Below, one piece after another: positions 45,626 through 55,819 of a stretch of 64,000 bases of DNA. The notes under the pieces are model-generated. The model made no database searches and had not been told where the DNA came from. It saw only the letters and a program-made list of their open reading frames with translations. Source of the stretch: Methylococcus sp. Mc7 (GTDB lineage Bacteria > Pseudomonadota > Gammaproteobacteria > Methylococcales > Methylococcaceae); assembly GCF_019285515.1 (NCBI RefSeq), contig NZ_CP079095.1, positions 3,256,501 through 3,320,500 of the forward strand. The letters are read 5' to 3'. Within the stretch, counting starts at the first letter, position 1. Each line of letters begins with the position of its first letter. The position numbers and the translations under genes were made by a program.

Positions 45626-46291
45626 ATGGATGATCTTACTTTGGTTCAGCGTTTCAGTGTCTGGCTGTTGCCGGTGCTGTTCGCGATCACCCTCCACGAG
45701 GTAGCGCACGGCTGGGCCGCCAGCAGGCTGGGCGACAATACCGCCAAGAGCCTCGGCCGCCTTTCGCTGAATCCGCTGCGGCACATCGACCTGGTCGGGA
45801 CCATCCTGGTGCCGGGTCTCCTGCTGGCTTTCGGCGGCTTCATCTTCGGCTGGGCCAAGCCGGTGCCGGTGGACTGGGGACGGCTGCGCCATCCGCGGCG
45901 GGACATGGCCCTGGTGGCGGTGGCCGGACCCGGGGCCAACCTGGTGATGGCCCTGGGATGGGCGATCCTGCTGCGGCTGGCCATGGAGCTGCCCGAGAGC
46001 CTGGACTACGTGGCTCTGCCCCTGGGGCTGATGGGGAAGGCCGGAATCGCCATCAACAGCGTGCTGATGGTGCTGAATCTGTTGCCGATTCCGCCGCTGG
46101 ACGGCAGCCGGGTCGTCTCGACCCTCCTGCCGCTGCGGGCGGCGATCCAGTACAGCCGGATCGAGCCCTACGGCTTCTGGATACTGCTGATCCTGATCTA
46201 TACGAACATTTTGGGGCGCATCATGGTCGGGCCACTGCTGCTGGTACAGCATCTGATCTACACCGTCGTCGGCCTGGCCGGAGGCGCATGA
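45626..46291 (+). CDS. M50-family site-2-type membrane peptidase
   Basis: A 221-residue polytopic protein with the zinc motif H24-E25-VA-H28 in ITLHEVAHGW and the third ligand region LNLLPIPPLDGSRV. It belongs to the short, PDZ-less site-2 protease group. The substrate is unknown. The stop overlaps the scpA start by four bases (ATGA), so it heads the scpAB-rluB operon. Confidence 0.9.
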   Translation: MDDLTLVQRFSVWLLPVLFAITLHEVAHGWAASRLGDNTAKSLGRLSLNPLRHIDLVGTILVPGLLLAFGGFIFGWAKPVPVDWGRLRHPRRDMALVAVAGPGANLVMALGWAILLRLAMELPESLDYVALPLGLMGKAGIAINSVLMVLNLLPIPPLDGSRVVSTLLPLRAAIQYSRIEPYGFWILLILIYTNILGRIMVGPLLLVQHLIYTVVGLAGGA

Positions 46292-47103
46292 CCGGGACGG
46301 CGCCCGTTTCGGAAGCCTTGGAACCGGTCGCGCTGGTCAGGGGCGCGCCGGTCAGCCAGTTGCCGGAGGATCTGTACATTCCACCGGACGCGCTGGAAAT
46401 CTTTCTCGAATCCTTCGAGGGTCCGCTCGATCTGCTGTTGTATCTGATCCGCAAGCAGAATTTCGACATCCTCGACATCCCGATCGCCGAGATCACCCGC
46501 CAGTACATCGGTTACATCGAGATGATGGACATCATGCGGATGGAGCTGGCGGCGGAGTACCTGCTGATGGCCGCGATCCTGGCCGAGATCAAGTCCCGGG
46601 TGCTGCTGCCCCGGCCGAAGGAGACGGAAGCCGAGGAGGAGGACCCGCGCGCCGAACTCGTGCGGCGCCTGCAGGAATACGAGCGTTTCAAGGCCGCGGC
46701 GGAACGGCTGGACCAGTTTCCCCGCCTGGAGCGCGACCTGTTCGAAACCGGGGCGGCGAGCGATGACATTCCGGTGCCTAAGGTCTATCCGAGCATCGCC
46801 ATGAACGATCTGCTGTCGGCGTTCCAGGACGTCCTGAAACGCCTGAACCACACCAGCCATCATCACATCCGCCGGGAAGCGCTGTCGGTGCGCGAGCGCA
46901 TGAGCCTGATTCTCGAACGCCTGGCCGGCGATGCGACGCTGGCTTTCGAAGCCCTGTTCCCGCAGCACGAAGGGCGGCCGGGCGCGGTGGTGTCGCTGCT
47001 GGCCGTGCTGGAGCTGAGCAAGGAGCGGCTGATCGAAATCATCCAGGACGAGCCCCTCGGCGCCGTGCGGGTGCGCTCCCTGGTCGTCGCCGGCGGTGAC
47101 TGA
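46288..47103 (+). CDS. scpA: ScpA, condensin-like segregation protein
   Basis: A 271-residue kleisin. An N-terminal SMC-binding part (FLESFEGPLDLLLYLIRKQN, DIPIAEITRQYI, AAEYLLMAAILAEIKSR) is followed by an acidic linker and a C-terminal winged helix (VVSLLAVLELSKERLIEI). It joins SMC to ScpB in chromosome condensation. The scpB frame starts eight bases before its stop. Confidence 0.93.
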   Translation: MTGTAPVSEALEPVALVRGAPVSQLPEDLYIPPDALEIFLESFEGPLDLLLYLIRKQNFDILDIPIAEITRQYIGYIEMMDIMRMELAAEYLLMAAILAEIKSRVLLPRPKETEAEEEDPRAELVRRLQEYERFKAAAERLDQFPRLERDLFETGAASDDIPVPKVYPSIAMNDLLSAFQDVLKRLNHTSHHHIRREALSVRERMSLILERLAGDATLAFEALFPQHEGRPGAVVSLLAVLELSKERLIEIIQDEPLGAVRVRSLVVAGGD

Positions 47104-47710
47104 GTTGGACCTCAAAGCCATCGTCGAGGCTGCGCTGTTCGCGGCGCAAAGGCCGCTCTCTCTGGCCGAGCTGGAGGCTCTGTTCGGCGAGGGCGAGCGT
47201 CCCGCCGCGGAGGACATCCGGCAGGCGCTGGAGACCCTGGCGGAAGAATACGCCGCACGGCCGCTGGAGCTTCGCAAGGTGGCCAGCGGCTACCGGTTCC
47301 AGGTCCGCGCCGCCTATGCGCCGTGGATTTCCAGGCTGTTCGAGGAGCGGCCCGGCCGCTATTCCCGTGCCCTGCTGGAGACCCTGGCGATCATCGCCTA
47401 CCGGCAACCGGTGACGCGCGGCCAGATCGAAGAGATTCGGGGCGTCGCGGTCAGCTCCGGCATCATCCGGACGCTCACCGAGCGGGAGTGGGTGACCGTG
47501 GTCGGCCATCGCGACGTTCCCGGCCGCCCGGCGCTGTTTGCCACCACGCCCCAGTTTCTCGATTATTTCAATCTCGAATCCCTGGCGGATTTGCCGGCCC
47601 TGCCGGAATTCGCCGCATCACCGGAGTTAGAAAATGTCCTTGCCGCCGCGCAAACCGACCAAACCCATCCGCCCGAGGAACCGCCCGGCCCAGTCGGCGC
47701 CGACGCATGA
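47096..47710 (+). CDS. scpB: ScpB, condensin-like segregation protein
   Basis: A 204-residue protein of two winged-helix domains: DLKAIVEAALFAAQRPLSLAE at the start, LETLAIIAYRQPVTRGQIEEIRGV near residue 100, and GRPALFATTPQFLDYFNL near 140. GTG 47096 overlaps the scpA end. The last 77 bases overlap the rluB start, a longer overlap than usual. Confidence 0.92.
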   Translation: MTELDLKAIVEAALFAAQRPLSLAELEALFGEGERPAAEDIRQALETLAEEYAARPLELRKVASGYRFQVRAAYAPWISRLFEERPGRYSRALLETLAIIAYRQPVTRGQIEEIRGVAVSSGIIRTLTEREWVTVVGHRDVPGRPALFATTPQFLDYFNLESLADLPALPEFAASPELENVLAAAQTDQTHPPEEPPGPVGADA

Positions 47711-48566
47711 GACGGCCGAGGCCGGCGAGGGCGAGCGCATCCAGAAGGCACTGGCGCACGCCGGTTTCGGGTCCCGGCGGGAGGTCGAAGGCTGGATCCG
47801 CGAGGGCAAGGTCTTCATCAACCGCCGTCCCGCGCATCTGGGCGACCGCTACCGCAGGGGCGATCAGGTCATGCTGAACGGCCATCTGGTCAATCTCGAA
47901 AAGCGCCTGCAGGCGGCCACGCGGGTGCTGCTGTACCACAAGCCGGTGGGCGAACTGGTCAGCCGGCGCGATCCGGAAGGCCGTCCGGTGATCTTCTCGC
48001 AATTGCCGCGCCTGGAGCTGGGGCGCTGGGTCGCTGTCGGACGTCTGGACGTCAACACCCAGGGACTGATCCTCGTGACCAACAACGGCGAACTGGCCCA
48101 TCGTCTGATGCACCCTTCCCGCGAAGTCGAGCGCGAGTACGCCGTGCGCATCCTGGGGACGGTCAGCGAGGCCGTCATCGAAAGGCTGATCAACGGGGTG
48201 CAGCTCGAAGACGGTCCGGCGCGCTTCGAATCGGTCGCCGAGGCGGGGGGCGAGGGCGCGAACCGCTGGTTCCACGTGGTGGTCCGGGAGGGGCGCAACC
48301 GGCTGGTGCGGCGCCTGTGGGAGTCGCAGAACCTGGTGGTGAGCCGCCTCATCCGGGTGCGCTACGGCGACATCGTCCTGCCGCCGCGGCTGCGCGCCGG
48401 CGCCTCCGTGGAGCTGGAAGGGGAGGCTCTGGACGGTCTGCTGCGTTCCGTGGGACTGCCGCCGGTGACACCGGAAACGCCGCCGAAGCGCCGCTTCGGC
48501 GGCGAAGCGCGGGGCCGGGAAGGTGGGCCGCGCAACCGCCGGCGCCAGCTTTCTGGGAGGCGGTGA
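47634..48566 (+). CDS. rluB: RluB-type 23S rRNA pseudouridine synthase
   Basis: A 310-residue enzyme: a basic N-terminus, an S4 RNA-binding domain (RIQKALAHAGFGSRREVEGWI, residues 35-55), and a catalytic domain with Asp139 in GRLDVNTQG. The C-terminal tail is Arg/Gly-rich. RluB makes pseudouridine 2605 in 23S rRNA. GGAG eight bases before ATG 47634 supports this start, although it lies within scpB. Confidence 0.92.
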   Translation: MSLPPRKPTKPIRPRNRPAQSAPTHETAEAGEGERIQKALAHAGFGSRREVEGWIREGKVFINRRPAHLGDRYRRGDQVMLNGHLVNLEKRLQAATRVLLYHKPVGELVSRRDPEGRPVIFSQLPRLELGRWVAVGRLDVNTQGLILVTNNGELAHRLMHPSREVEREYAVRILGTVSEAVIERLINGVQLEDGPARFESVAEAGGEGANRWFHVVVREGRNRLVRRLWESQNLVVSRLIRVRYGDIVLPPRLRAGASVELEGEALDGLLRSVGLPPVTPETPPKRRFGGEARGREGGPRNRRRQLSGRR

Positions 48567-48641
48567 AGCAGGTATGATGCGGCCCCAGCGCTGCCGAGGC
48601 GGCGAGGAGAGCATTCCGGATCCGGGAGAAGGACGTATTCG

Positions 48642-49253
48642 ATGAACACCCATATCGTTTGGCATCAATCCACCGTGGTCCGCGGCCAGCGCGAACGGCA
48701 GAACGGCCACAAGAGCTTCATCCTCTGGTTCACCGGGCTGTCCGGCGCCGGCAAATCGACCCTGGCGCACCGGGTCGAGCAGCTTCTGTTCGAGCAGGGC
48801 TGCAAGACTTATGTCTTCGACGGTGACAACGTCCGCCACGGCTTGTGCTCGGATCTGGGGTTCAGCGCCGAGGACAGGTGCGAGAACATCCGCCGCATCG
48901 GCGAAATGAGCAAGCTGTTCGTCGATGCCGGCGTGATCGCCCTGACCGCCTTCATCTCGCCCTTCCGCCGCGACCGCGACCTGGTCCGGGCGCTGGTCGA
49001 ACCCGGCGACTTCGTCGAAATCTTCTGCGATACACCGCTCGAAGTCTGCGAGCAGCGCGACGTCAAGGGGCTGTACCGCAAGGCCAGGAGCGGTGAGATT
49101 CCGGAGTTCACCGGGATTTCGTCACCCTACGAAGCGCCGTTGCAGCCGGAGATCACGGTGCGGACGGGCGAGCACGGCCTGGACGACTGCGCCGGGCAAA
49201 TCCTCGAATATCTCGAGACGAACGGAAAGATCAATCTGAAAACGACAAGGTAG
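48642..49253 (+). CDS. cysC: Adenylylsulfate kinase
   Basis: A 203-residue kinase that converts APS to PAPS. The P-loop GLSGAGKST is at residues 32-40, followed by [10 protein letters not shown], the [15 protein letters not shown] lid region and [18 protein letters not shown]. Length and motifs are typical. No sulfate adenylyltransferase gene is adjacent. Only six bases separate it from galU, so the two are probably co-transcribed. Confidence 0.96.
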   Translation: MNTHIVWHQSTVVRGQRERQNGHKSFILWFTGLSGAGKSTLAHRVEQLLFEQGCKTYVFDGDNVRHGLCSDLGFSAEDRCENIRRIGEMSKLFVDAGVIALTAFISPFRRDRDLVRALVEPGDFVEIFCDTPLEVCEQRDVKGLYRKARSGEIPEFTGISSPYEAPLQPEITVRTGEHGLDDCAGQILEYLETNGKINLKTTR

Positions 49254-49259
49254 GACATC

Positions 49260-50138
49260 ATGGCAAAAGTCATCAGAAAAGCCGTTTTCCCGGTCGCGGG
49301 GCTGGGGACCCGCTTTCTGCCCGCCACCAAGGCCAGCCCGAAGGAAATGCTGCCGGTGGTGGACAAGCCGTTGATCCAATACGCGGTCGAAGAAGCCGTG
49401 GCGGCCGGCATCGACGAGATGGTCTTCATCACCGGCCGCAGCAAGAATGCGATCATGGACCATTTCGACAAGGCCTATGAGCTCGAGACCGAACTGGCGG
49501 CGCGCAACAAGGACGACATCCTGAACATCGTCCGGAGCATCATTCCGCCGCACGTCACCTGCATCTACATCCGCCAAGCCGAAGCATTGGGCCTGGGGCA
49601 TGCCGTCGCCTGCGCCAAGGCGGTCATCGGCAACCAGCCGTTCGCGGTGCTGCTCGCCGACGATCTGATCGACGGCGACAACCACGGCGGCTGCTTGTCA
49701 CAGATGGTCAGGGTGTTCGACAAATGGCAATGCTCGGTGCTGGGCATCGAGCGCATCGATCCCAGCGAAACCCACAGCTACGGCATCGTGAAGACCAGTC
49801 CGATCGAGGCCGGGCTGGACAAGGTCGAAGCGATCGTGGAAAAGCCGAGGCCCGAGAACGCGCCGTCGAACCAGGCCGTGGTGGGGCGCTACATCCTCAC
49901 GCCGGCGATCTTCGACAAGCTGGCCAATGTCTCGCGCGGCGCGGGCGGCGAAATCCAGCTCACCGACGCCATCGCCATGCTGCTGAACGAACAGACGGTG
50001 CTGGCCTACGAATTCAACGGCAAGCGCTACGACTGCGGATCGAAGCTGGGCTATCTCATCGCCACGGTGGAGCAGGGCCTGCAGCATGCCGAGTTGCGGG
50101 CAGGCTTCGAGGCCTATCTGCGGAGCCTGCAGCTCTAA
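49260..50138 (+). CDS. galU: UTP-glucose-1-phosphate uridylyltransferase
   Basis: A 292-residue nucleotidyltransferase with the signature [25 protein letters not shown] at the start, then [17 protein letters not shown] and [13 protein letters not shown]. It makes UDP-glucose for polysaccharide and envelope glycan synthesis and so supplies the exopolysaccharide locus metabolically. A perfect hairpin follows the stop. Confidence 0.96.
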   Translation: MAKVIRKAVFPVAGLGTRFLPATKASPKEMLPVVDKPLIQYAVEEAVAAGIDEMVFITGRSKNAIMDHFDKAYELETELAARNKDDILNIVRSIIPPHVTCIYIRQAEALGLGHAVACAKAVIGNQPFAVLLADDLIDGDNHGGCLSQMVRVFDKWQCSVLGIERIDPSETHSYGIVKTSPIEAGLDKVEAIVEKPRPENAPSNQAVVGRYILTPAIFDKLANVSRGAGGEIQLTDAIAMLLNEQTVLAYEFNGKRYDCGSKLGYLIATVEQGLQHAELRAGFEAYLRSLQL

Positions 50139-50154
50139 AGACGCGAGGCAGGGT

Positions 50155-50178
50155 ATTGCCGGGGAAGGCCCCGGCAAT
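50155..50178. terminator. Bidirectional terminator-like hairpin
   Basis: ATTGCCGGGG and CCCCGGCAAT form a perfect 10-bp stem with loop AAGG. It lies between the convergent galU and aminotransferase genes. There is no long T run. Confidence 0.6.
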
Positions 50179-50187
50179 GCCTCTCGT

Positions 50188-51369
50188 TCATTTGGACAGG
50201 GTGGCCGCCAGGCGTTCCATCGCCTTTTCCAGATTGGCCATGCTGGTGGCGATGGACAGGCGGATGTGGCCCGGTGCGCCGAAGGCAGAGCCCGGTACCA
50301 CGGCCACGCCGCCCTGTTCGATCAGGTATTCGGACAGCGCCAGGTCGTCCGCCAGATTCAGGCTTGCCATCGCCGCTTCGACATTCGGCAGCACATAGAA
50401 CGTGCCGTGGGTTTTCAGGCAGTCGACGCCGGGAATGGCGTTCAGCCTGCCGATCACGAAGTCGTGCCTTTCCTTGAACGCCTTGACCATGGCGGCGATG
50501 AAGCCCTGCTCGCCGTTGAGCGCGGTTTCGGCCGCGACCTGCGAGATCGAGGTGGGATTGGACGTGCTCTGCGACTGGATGTTGGTCATGGCTTCGATCA
50601 GCCGCTCGGGTCCCGCCGCGTAGCCGATGCGCCAGCCGGTCATCGAGTAGGCTTTGGATACGCCGTTCAGCACCACGGTCCGGTCGTAGAGCTCCGGGCA
50701 GACGTTAAGGATGTTGCTGAATTCGCCTTCCCAGAGGATATGCTCGTACATGTCGTCGGTGGCGATGACGACCTCGGGAAACCGCCGCAGCACTTCGCCG
50801 AGGCCAGCCAGCTCGTCCGCGGTGTAGGCCATGCCGGTGGGGTTGGACGGACTGTTGATCACGAACAGCCGGGTCCTGGCCGTCAGCGAGGCTTCCAGTT
50901 GCGCCGGGGTGATCTTGAATGCCTGATCTTGCCCCGCCTCGACGATCACCGGGACGGCGCCGGCCAGCAGCACCATGTCCGGATAGGACACCCAGTAAGG
51001 CGCCGGGATGACGACCTCGTCGCCGGGATTGAGCAGGGCCTGGGCCAGATTGTAGAAACTCTGCTTGCCGCCGCAGGACACCAGAATCTGCTTGAGCGCG
51101 TAATCGAGCCCGTTTTCGCGTTTGAATTTCGCCTGGATCGCCTGTTTGAGGCCGGGCGTTCCATCGACCGCCGTATATTTGGTGAAGCCCTTTTCGATGG
51201 CCTGGATGGCCGCCTGCTTGATATGGTCCGGCGTGTCGAAATCCGGTTCGCCGGCGCCCAGTCCCACGATGTCCTTGCCGGCGGCGCGCATCGCCGCCGC
51301 GCGGGCGGTGACGGCGAGGGTCGGGGACGGCTTGATGGACTGGACGCGGTCGGAAAGTTGTATGCTCAT
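50188..51369 (-). CDS. Aspartate-type aminotransferase (class I)
   Basis: A 393-residue PLP enzyme: GAGEPDFDTPDHIKQAA near residue 37, PAPYWVSYPDM, INSPSNPTG near 176, and the PLP lysine in NGVSKAYSMTGWRIGYAAG near 238. It matches the type I-gamma aspartate aminotransferases of many bacteria; prephenate or other amino-acid specificity cannot be excluded. It is divergent from uvrB. Confidence 0.92.
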   Translation of the reverse strand: MSIQLSDRVQSIKPSPTLAVTARAAAMRAAGKDIVGLGAGEPDFDTPDHIKQAAIQAIEKGFTKYTAVDGTPGLKQAIQAKFKRENGLDYALKQILVSCGGKQSFYNLAQALLNPGDEVVIPAPYWVSYPDMVLLAGAVPVIVEAGQDQAFKITPAQLEASLTARTRLFVINSPSNPTGMAYTADELAGLGEVLRRFPEVVIATDDMYEHILWEGEFSNILNVCPELYDRTVVLNGVSKAYSMTGWRIGYAAGPERLIEAMTNIQSQSTSNPTSISQVAAETALNGEQGFIAAMVKAFKERHDFVIGRLNAIPGVDCLKTHGTFYVLPNVEAAMASLNLADDLALSEYLIEQGGVAVVPGSAFGAPGHIRLSIATSMANLEKAMERLAATLSK

Positions 51370-51549
51370 CAGTTTCGCGAATTGGCTGGAAAAATCGAGG
51401 CGTTATGTTACCGGTTAGCCGGCTTTCCTTGAACTCCACGGGCCGAAAATTTGTCATTACCGATAGGGTGTCGGTTCCGCCGCGCCGGGTTCGGATATCC
51501 TTGAAAACTCTCCTTTCAGTGACTTTCCTCCCGGAGGTTTGAATACGCC

Positions 51550-53631
51550 ATGTTGCCTGGAAGCGGTCATTGCCTCGCCCAGCCGGCCGAGGAAAGCTCG
51601 AAACTGCCGCGCGGACAGAAATCGAAACCGTTCACGCTGCGGAGCGGATATGCGCCGTCCGGCGATCAGCCGGAGGCCATCCGGCGCCTGGTCGAGGGGT
51701 TGAACGACGGCGAGCTGCACCAGACCCTGCTCGGCGTGACCGGCTCGGGCAAGACTTTCACCATCGCCAACGTGATTTCCCAGGTTCAGCGCCCGACCCT
51801 GATCCTGGCGCCCAACAAGACGCTGGCGGCGCAGCTCTACGGCGAGATGAAGGAATTCTTCCCCGAGAATTCGGTGGAATACTTCGTTTCCTATTACGAC
51901 TATTACCAGCCGGAGGCCTATGTGCCGGCCTCCGACACCTACATCGAAAAGGACTCCTCGCTGAACGAGCACATCGAGCAGATGCGGCTGTCGGCGACCA
52001 AGGCGCTGATCGAGCGGCACGACACCATCATCGTCGCCACGGTCTCCTCCATCTACGGCCTGGGCGAGCCGGCTTCGTATTTCGAGATGGTGCTGCACCT
52101 GGTGCGCGGCGACATGATCGACCAGCGCAGCCTGATCCGGCGGCTGGCCGAGCTCCAGTACACCCGCAACGAAGCCGAGCTGCGGCGCGGCACCTACCGG
52201 GTCCGGGGCGACGTCATCGACATCTACCCGGCCGAGTCGGAGAGGGAGGCGCTGCGGGTCGAGCTGTTCGACGACGAGATCGAGCGGCTCTCGCTGTTCG
52301 ATCCGCTGACCGGGGAAATCCTCTCCCGCATCGCCCGCTACACCGTCTATCCCAAGACCCATTACGTCACGCCGCGGGAAAAGCTGCTGCAGGCGGTGGA
52401 AGAGATCAAGGTCGAACTGAAAGACCGGCTCGAGCATCTCCGCACCCAGCACAAGCTGGTGGAAGCCCAGCGCCTGGAGCAGCGGACCCTGTTCGACATC
52501 GAGATCATCCTGGAAGTCGGCTATTGCTCGGGCATCGAAAACTACTCGCGTTTCCTGTCGGGCCGGGCGCCGGGAGAACCGCCGCCGACCCTGTTCGATT
52601 ACTTGCCGGACGATGCACTGGTCGTCATCGACGAAAGCCATGTCACCATCCCGCAGCTGGGCGCGATGTACCGGGGCGACCGATCCCGCAAGGAAACGCT
52701 GGTGGAGTACGGCTTCCGCCTGCCTTCGGCGCTCGACAACCGGCCGTTGAAATTCGAGGAATTCGAGCTGCGGGCGCCGCAGCGCATCTACGTGTCCGCG
52801 ACGCCGGGCCCCTATGAACGCGCCCACGCCGGCGCGGCGGTGGAGCAGGTCGTGCGCCCCACCGGCCTGGTCGATCCGGAAGTCGAGGTCCGGCCGGCGT
52901 CGACCCAGGTCGACGATCTGCTGTCGGAGATCCGGCTCCGGGTACAAAAGGGCGAGCGCGTGCTGGTGACCACGCTGACCAAGCGCATGGCCGAGGACCT
53001 CACCGAATACCTGATGGAACACGACGTCGCCGTGCGCTACCTGCATTCCGACGTGGACACGGTGGAGCGGGTGGAGATCATCCGCGATCTCCGGCTCGGC
53101 AAATTCGACGTGCTGGTGGGCATCAACCTGCTGCGCGAAGGTCTCGACATTCCGGAGGTGTCGCTGGTGGCCATCCTCGACGCCGACAAGGAAGGGTTCC
53201 TGCGCTCGGTGGTGTCGCTGATCCAGACCATCGGCCGGGCCGCCCGCAACCTGCACGGCAAGGCGATCCTGTATGCCGACAAGGTGACGCAGTCGATGCA
53301 GCAGGCCATCGGCGAGACCGAGCGCCGCCGTGCCAAACAGATCGCCTACAATGAAAGGCATGGCCTGACCCCCAGGGGCATCACCAAGTCCGTGACGGAC
53401 ATCCTGGAGGTGCCCATTCCGGGCGGCGGCGCCGTGGGGTCGCGAAAGCAGGCGGCCCGCGCCGCCGAACCCGGCTCCGAGTACAAGGTGGCCAAGCCGG
53501 CGGAAGCGGCCAGGCTCATCAAGCAGCTCGAAGAGAAGATGTACGCACATGCCCGCGACCTGGAGTTCGAGGAAGCGGCCAGGCTGCGCGATGAGATTCA
53601 GCGGATCCGGGAGAGTGCGCTGATGGCGTGA
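51550..53631 (+). CDS. uvrB: UvrB, excinuclease subunit
   Basis: A 693-residue nucleotide-excision-repair helicase. Walker A GVTGSGKT is at residues 62-69, the DNA-clamping beta-hairpin [12 protein letters not shown] near 116, VVIDESHVT (Walker B) near 357, the [11 protein letters not shown]-like motif as [11 protein letters not shown], and the UvrC-binding UVR domain at the C-terminus ([20 protein letters not shown]). The extra 25 residues at the N-terminus are variable in relatives. It is full length. Confidence 0.97.
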   Translation: MLPGSGHCLAQPAEESSKLPRGQKSKPFTLRSGYAPSGDQPEAIRRLVEGLNDGELHQTLLGVTGSGKTFTIANVISQVQRPTLILAPNKTLAAQLYGEMKEFFPENSVEYFVSYYDYYQPEAYVPASDTYIEKDSSLNEHIEQMRLSATKALIERHDTIIVATVSSIYGLGEPASYFEMVLHLVRGDMIDQRSLIRRLAELQYTRNEAELRRGTYRVRGDVIDIYPAESEREALRVELFDDEIERLSLFDPLTGEILSRIARYTVYPKTHYVTPREKLLQAVEEIKVELKDRLEHLRTQHKLVEAQRLEQRTLFDIEIILEVGYCSGIENYSRFLSGRAPGEPPPTLFDYLPDDALVVIDESHVTIPQLGAMYRGDRSRKETLVEYGFRLPSALDNRPLKFEEFELRAPQRIYVSATPGPYERAHAGAAVEQVVRPTGLVDPEVEVRPASTQVDDLLSEIRLRVQKGERVLVTTLTKRMAEDLTEYLMEHDVAVRYLHSDVDTVERVEIIRDLRLGKFDVLVGINLLREGLDIPEVSLVAILDADKEGFLRSVVSLIQTIGRAARNLHGKAILYADKVTQSMQQAIGETERRRAKQIAYNERHGLTPRGITKSVTDILEVPIPGGGAVGSRKQAARAAEPGSEYKVAKPAEAARLIKQLEEKMYAHARDLEFEEAARLRDEIQRIRESALMA

Positions 53632-53717
53632 TGGTTGTTACGCCTCCGTTCATCCGGGACGCGGTATCGCCGACCGGGAAACGGCCGGGATCGGAACCGA
53701 ACGGGAAGACGGCATAA

Positions 53718-54256
53718 CGCATCGTCGTCCGGAACTCGACAGCGAAACCGACCCAGGCGTTCGACGCCGAGAGCCGCGAGCAGGTCGCCACACTCACCTG
53801 GACGCCCAAGGCCGAAGATGCGGGCAAGACCTACGACCTGGGCTTCCAGGCGGTCCCCTGGATCATACGGGCCACGAGAGCGAGGCCTCCGATCCGCGGT
53901 GGACCAACGTGACCGTGCAGGCAATCCCCATCGACGTGCCCGCTGTCGATTCGATCCGGGCGCTGGTCATCCAGAAGGCGCAGTGGCTGGCCGATCAGGG
54001 CGAACTCATCCTGTCGGGACGCATCAAGTTCGACGGACAGTTGAGCAAGTCCGAACGCGAAGCGCTGGTTGCCGATCCCATCACGCTGGCGGATGGTGCG
54101 ACGGACGCAGCGATCGCCGAGGTGTTCGCCGACGTGCGCGGCCAATGGCTGGCGAAGGTCCCCTTGGCCGACGGGGCGGTACCCTGCACGGTGAAAGTCC
54201 AGTTCCAGGGCCAGACGGCGGTCCGTTCGGTGAAGCGAGTCCCGCAGTGCGAATAG
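53718..54256 (+). pseudogene. C-terminal remnant of an Ig-like-domain surface protein
   Basis: The translation shows RIVVRNSTAKPTQAFDAESRE, then VATLTWTPKAEDAGKTYDLGFQAV, the pattern of bacterial Ig/cadherin-like repeats. A one-base shift near 53862 moves the continuation (TGHESEASDPRWTNVTVQAIP and on to RVPQCE) into another frame ending at 54256. There is no start or signal peptide, and the upstream part is absent. It is likely the tail of a long extracellular or calcium-binding protein after deletion. Confidence 0.6.
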
Positions 54257-54421
54257 CGGTCGCTGGCGACGATCAGGGTTGAATCGCCTTGTCGGCCCAC
54301 CCCGGCGCCGGGGTGGGCCGTTCCAGCTTCCGCATGCCGGCACCCCGAGACGCTTCGGGTGTTGCCGCAAAGCCTCCTTGGGAACTTCCCGAACCCGGGT
54401 ATCTGTGCGACCTTAACGGGT

Positions 54422-54826
54422 ATGCCCAAAGCAAGTCTGCTGAAAAAATTCTTCCGTTTCGTGTTCGTGGGCGGTCTGGCCACCGCTTTGCAGTATGCGA
54501 TGCTCGTCGCGCTGGTCAGCCTCTGGCAGTGGCAGGTGACCTTCGCCTCTTCGCTGGGTTTCACGGCGAGTGCCCTTGTAAACTACTGGCTGAATTACAA
54601 ACTGACGTTCAGGGCCAAGAACAGCCACCGAGTCGCGGCGCTCCGGTTTTCCGTCACGGCCGGCATGGGGTTGCTGTTGAACGGAGCCATCGTTCACCTC
54701 GGAATCACTTATACGCCTTTCCCTTATCTCTGGTCCCAGATTGCGGCGACCGTCGCCGTACTGTTCTGGAATTTCGTCGGCGGCCTCAAGTGGACGTATG
54801 CGCCGCCGGTCCGAAAATCCGCCTGA
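54422..54826 (+). CDS. GtrA-family membrane protein
   Basis: A 134-residue protein with four membrane helices in the GtrA pattern: FFRFVFVGGLATALQYAMLV, then LGFTASALVNYWLNYKLTF and the final VLFWNFVGGLKWTY. GtrA-like proteins are proposed to flip polyprenyl-linked sugars. ATG 54422 is chosen as the start of the first helix. The glycosyltransferase gene follows 20 bases later. Confidence 0.88.
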   Translation: MPKASLLKKFFRFVFVGGLATALQYAMLVALVSLWQWQVTFASSLGFTASALVNYWLNYKLTFRAKNSHRVAALRFSVTAGMGLLLNGAIVHLGITYTPFPYLWSQIAATVAVLFWNFVGGLKWTYAPPVRKSA

Positions 54827-54846
54827 CATGACAAAATGGATTCGCT

Positions 54847-55809
54847 ATGCGCACACTCGGTATCGTCGTGCCCTGCTTCAATGAAGAAGAAGCGCTGCCT
54901 GAAACCGCAAGACGGCTGGCCGTCCTGCTGGAGGACCTCCAAGACAAAGGAAAAATCGGCCCGGATTCGCGGGTGTATTTCGTCGATGACGGCAGCCGGG
55001 ATGCAAGCTGGCAGACCATTCGCGGCCTGGCGGAGACCTATGGTTTCGTGCGGGGGATGAAGCTGTCCCGAAACCAGGGGCATCAAAGCGCGCTGCTCGC
55101 CGGCTTGATGCATGCGAGAGGGGATTGCCTCATAAGCATCGACGCCGATCTGCAGGACGATCTGGCCGCCATCGAGTCCATGCTCGACGCCCACGCCGCC
55201 GGGGCCGACATCGTCTACGGGGTTCGCAAGAGCCGGAAGTCGGATTCGTTATTCAAGCGCTGGGCCGCCGAATGGTATTACCGAATCCTGGCGCTGATGG
55301 GGGTGGAGGTGGTGTTCAATCACGCCGACTATCGCTTGATGAGCCGGCGCGCCATCGATGCCCTCAGGGAGTTCGGCGAGGTCAATCTGTTCCTGCGCGG
55401 GATCATACCGAAGCTCGGATTCAACACCGCGACCGTCTATTACGATCGGGCGGAGCGCATCGCCGGGGAGTCTAAATATCCTTTGCGGAAAATGCTGGGT
55501 CTCGCCCTTCAGGGCGTCACGTCGTTTTCGGTATTTCCGCTGCGAGTCATTACCTTCCTGGGCTTTCTCATTTCCGCCGTCAGCTTCCTGGTGGTGTGCT
55601 GGGTGCTGTGGGTCCGGTTCGTCGCCGGCGAGGCCGTGCCCGGCTGGGCGTCGATCCTGTTGCCGATGAGCCTCCTCGGCGGCATTCAATTGCTGAGCCT
55701 CGGCGTCATCGGCGAATACCTCGGCAAGATCTACCTGGAAACCAAGCGCAGGCCTCGATATTTCATCCAGGAGGTCGTCGCGCGCGACGACCAGGAACCG
55801 GTCGGCTGA
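54847..55809 (+). CDS. Family 2 glycosyltransferase (GtrB/DPM-like)
   Basis: A 320-residue polyprenyl-phosphate glycosyltransferase: LGIVVPCFNEEEALPE at the start, VYFVDDGSRDASW, the metal-binding ISIDADLQDD near residue 98, and two C-terminal membrane helices (about 232-255 and 265-290). It should charge undecaprenyl phosphate with a sugar for flipping by the GtrA protein and use by the PMT-type enzyme encoded opposite. Confidence 0.92.
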   Translation: MRTLGIVVPCFNEEEALPETARRLAVLLEDLQDKGKIGPDSRVYFVDDGSRDASWQTIRGLAETYGFVRGMKLSRNQGHQSALLAGLMHARGDCLISIDADLQDDLAAIESMLDAHAAGADIVYGVRKSRKSDSLFKRWAAEWYYRILALMGVEVVFNHADYRLMSRRAIDALREFGEVNLFLRGIIPKLGFNTATVYYDRAERIAGESKYPLRKMLGLALQGVTSFSVFPLRVITFLGFLISAVSFLVVCWVLWVRFVAGEAVPGWASILLPMSLLGGIQLLSLGVIGEYLGKIYLETKRRPRYFIQEVVARDDQEPVG

Positions 55810-55819
55810 CCCTGTCCTT

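Noticed and set aside
51457-53550. A 697-codon antisense frame over uvrB
   Set aside because: uvrB is unambiguous on the other strand and no family pattern is visible in the antisense product.
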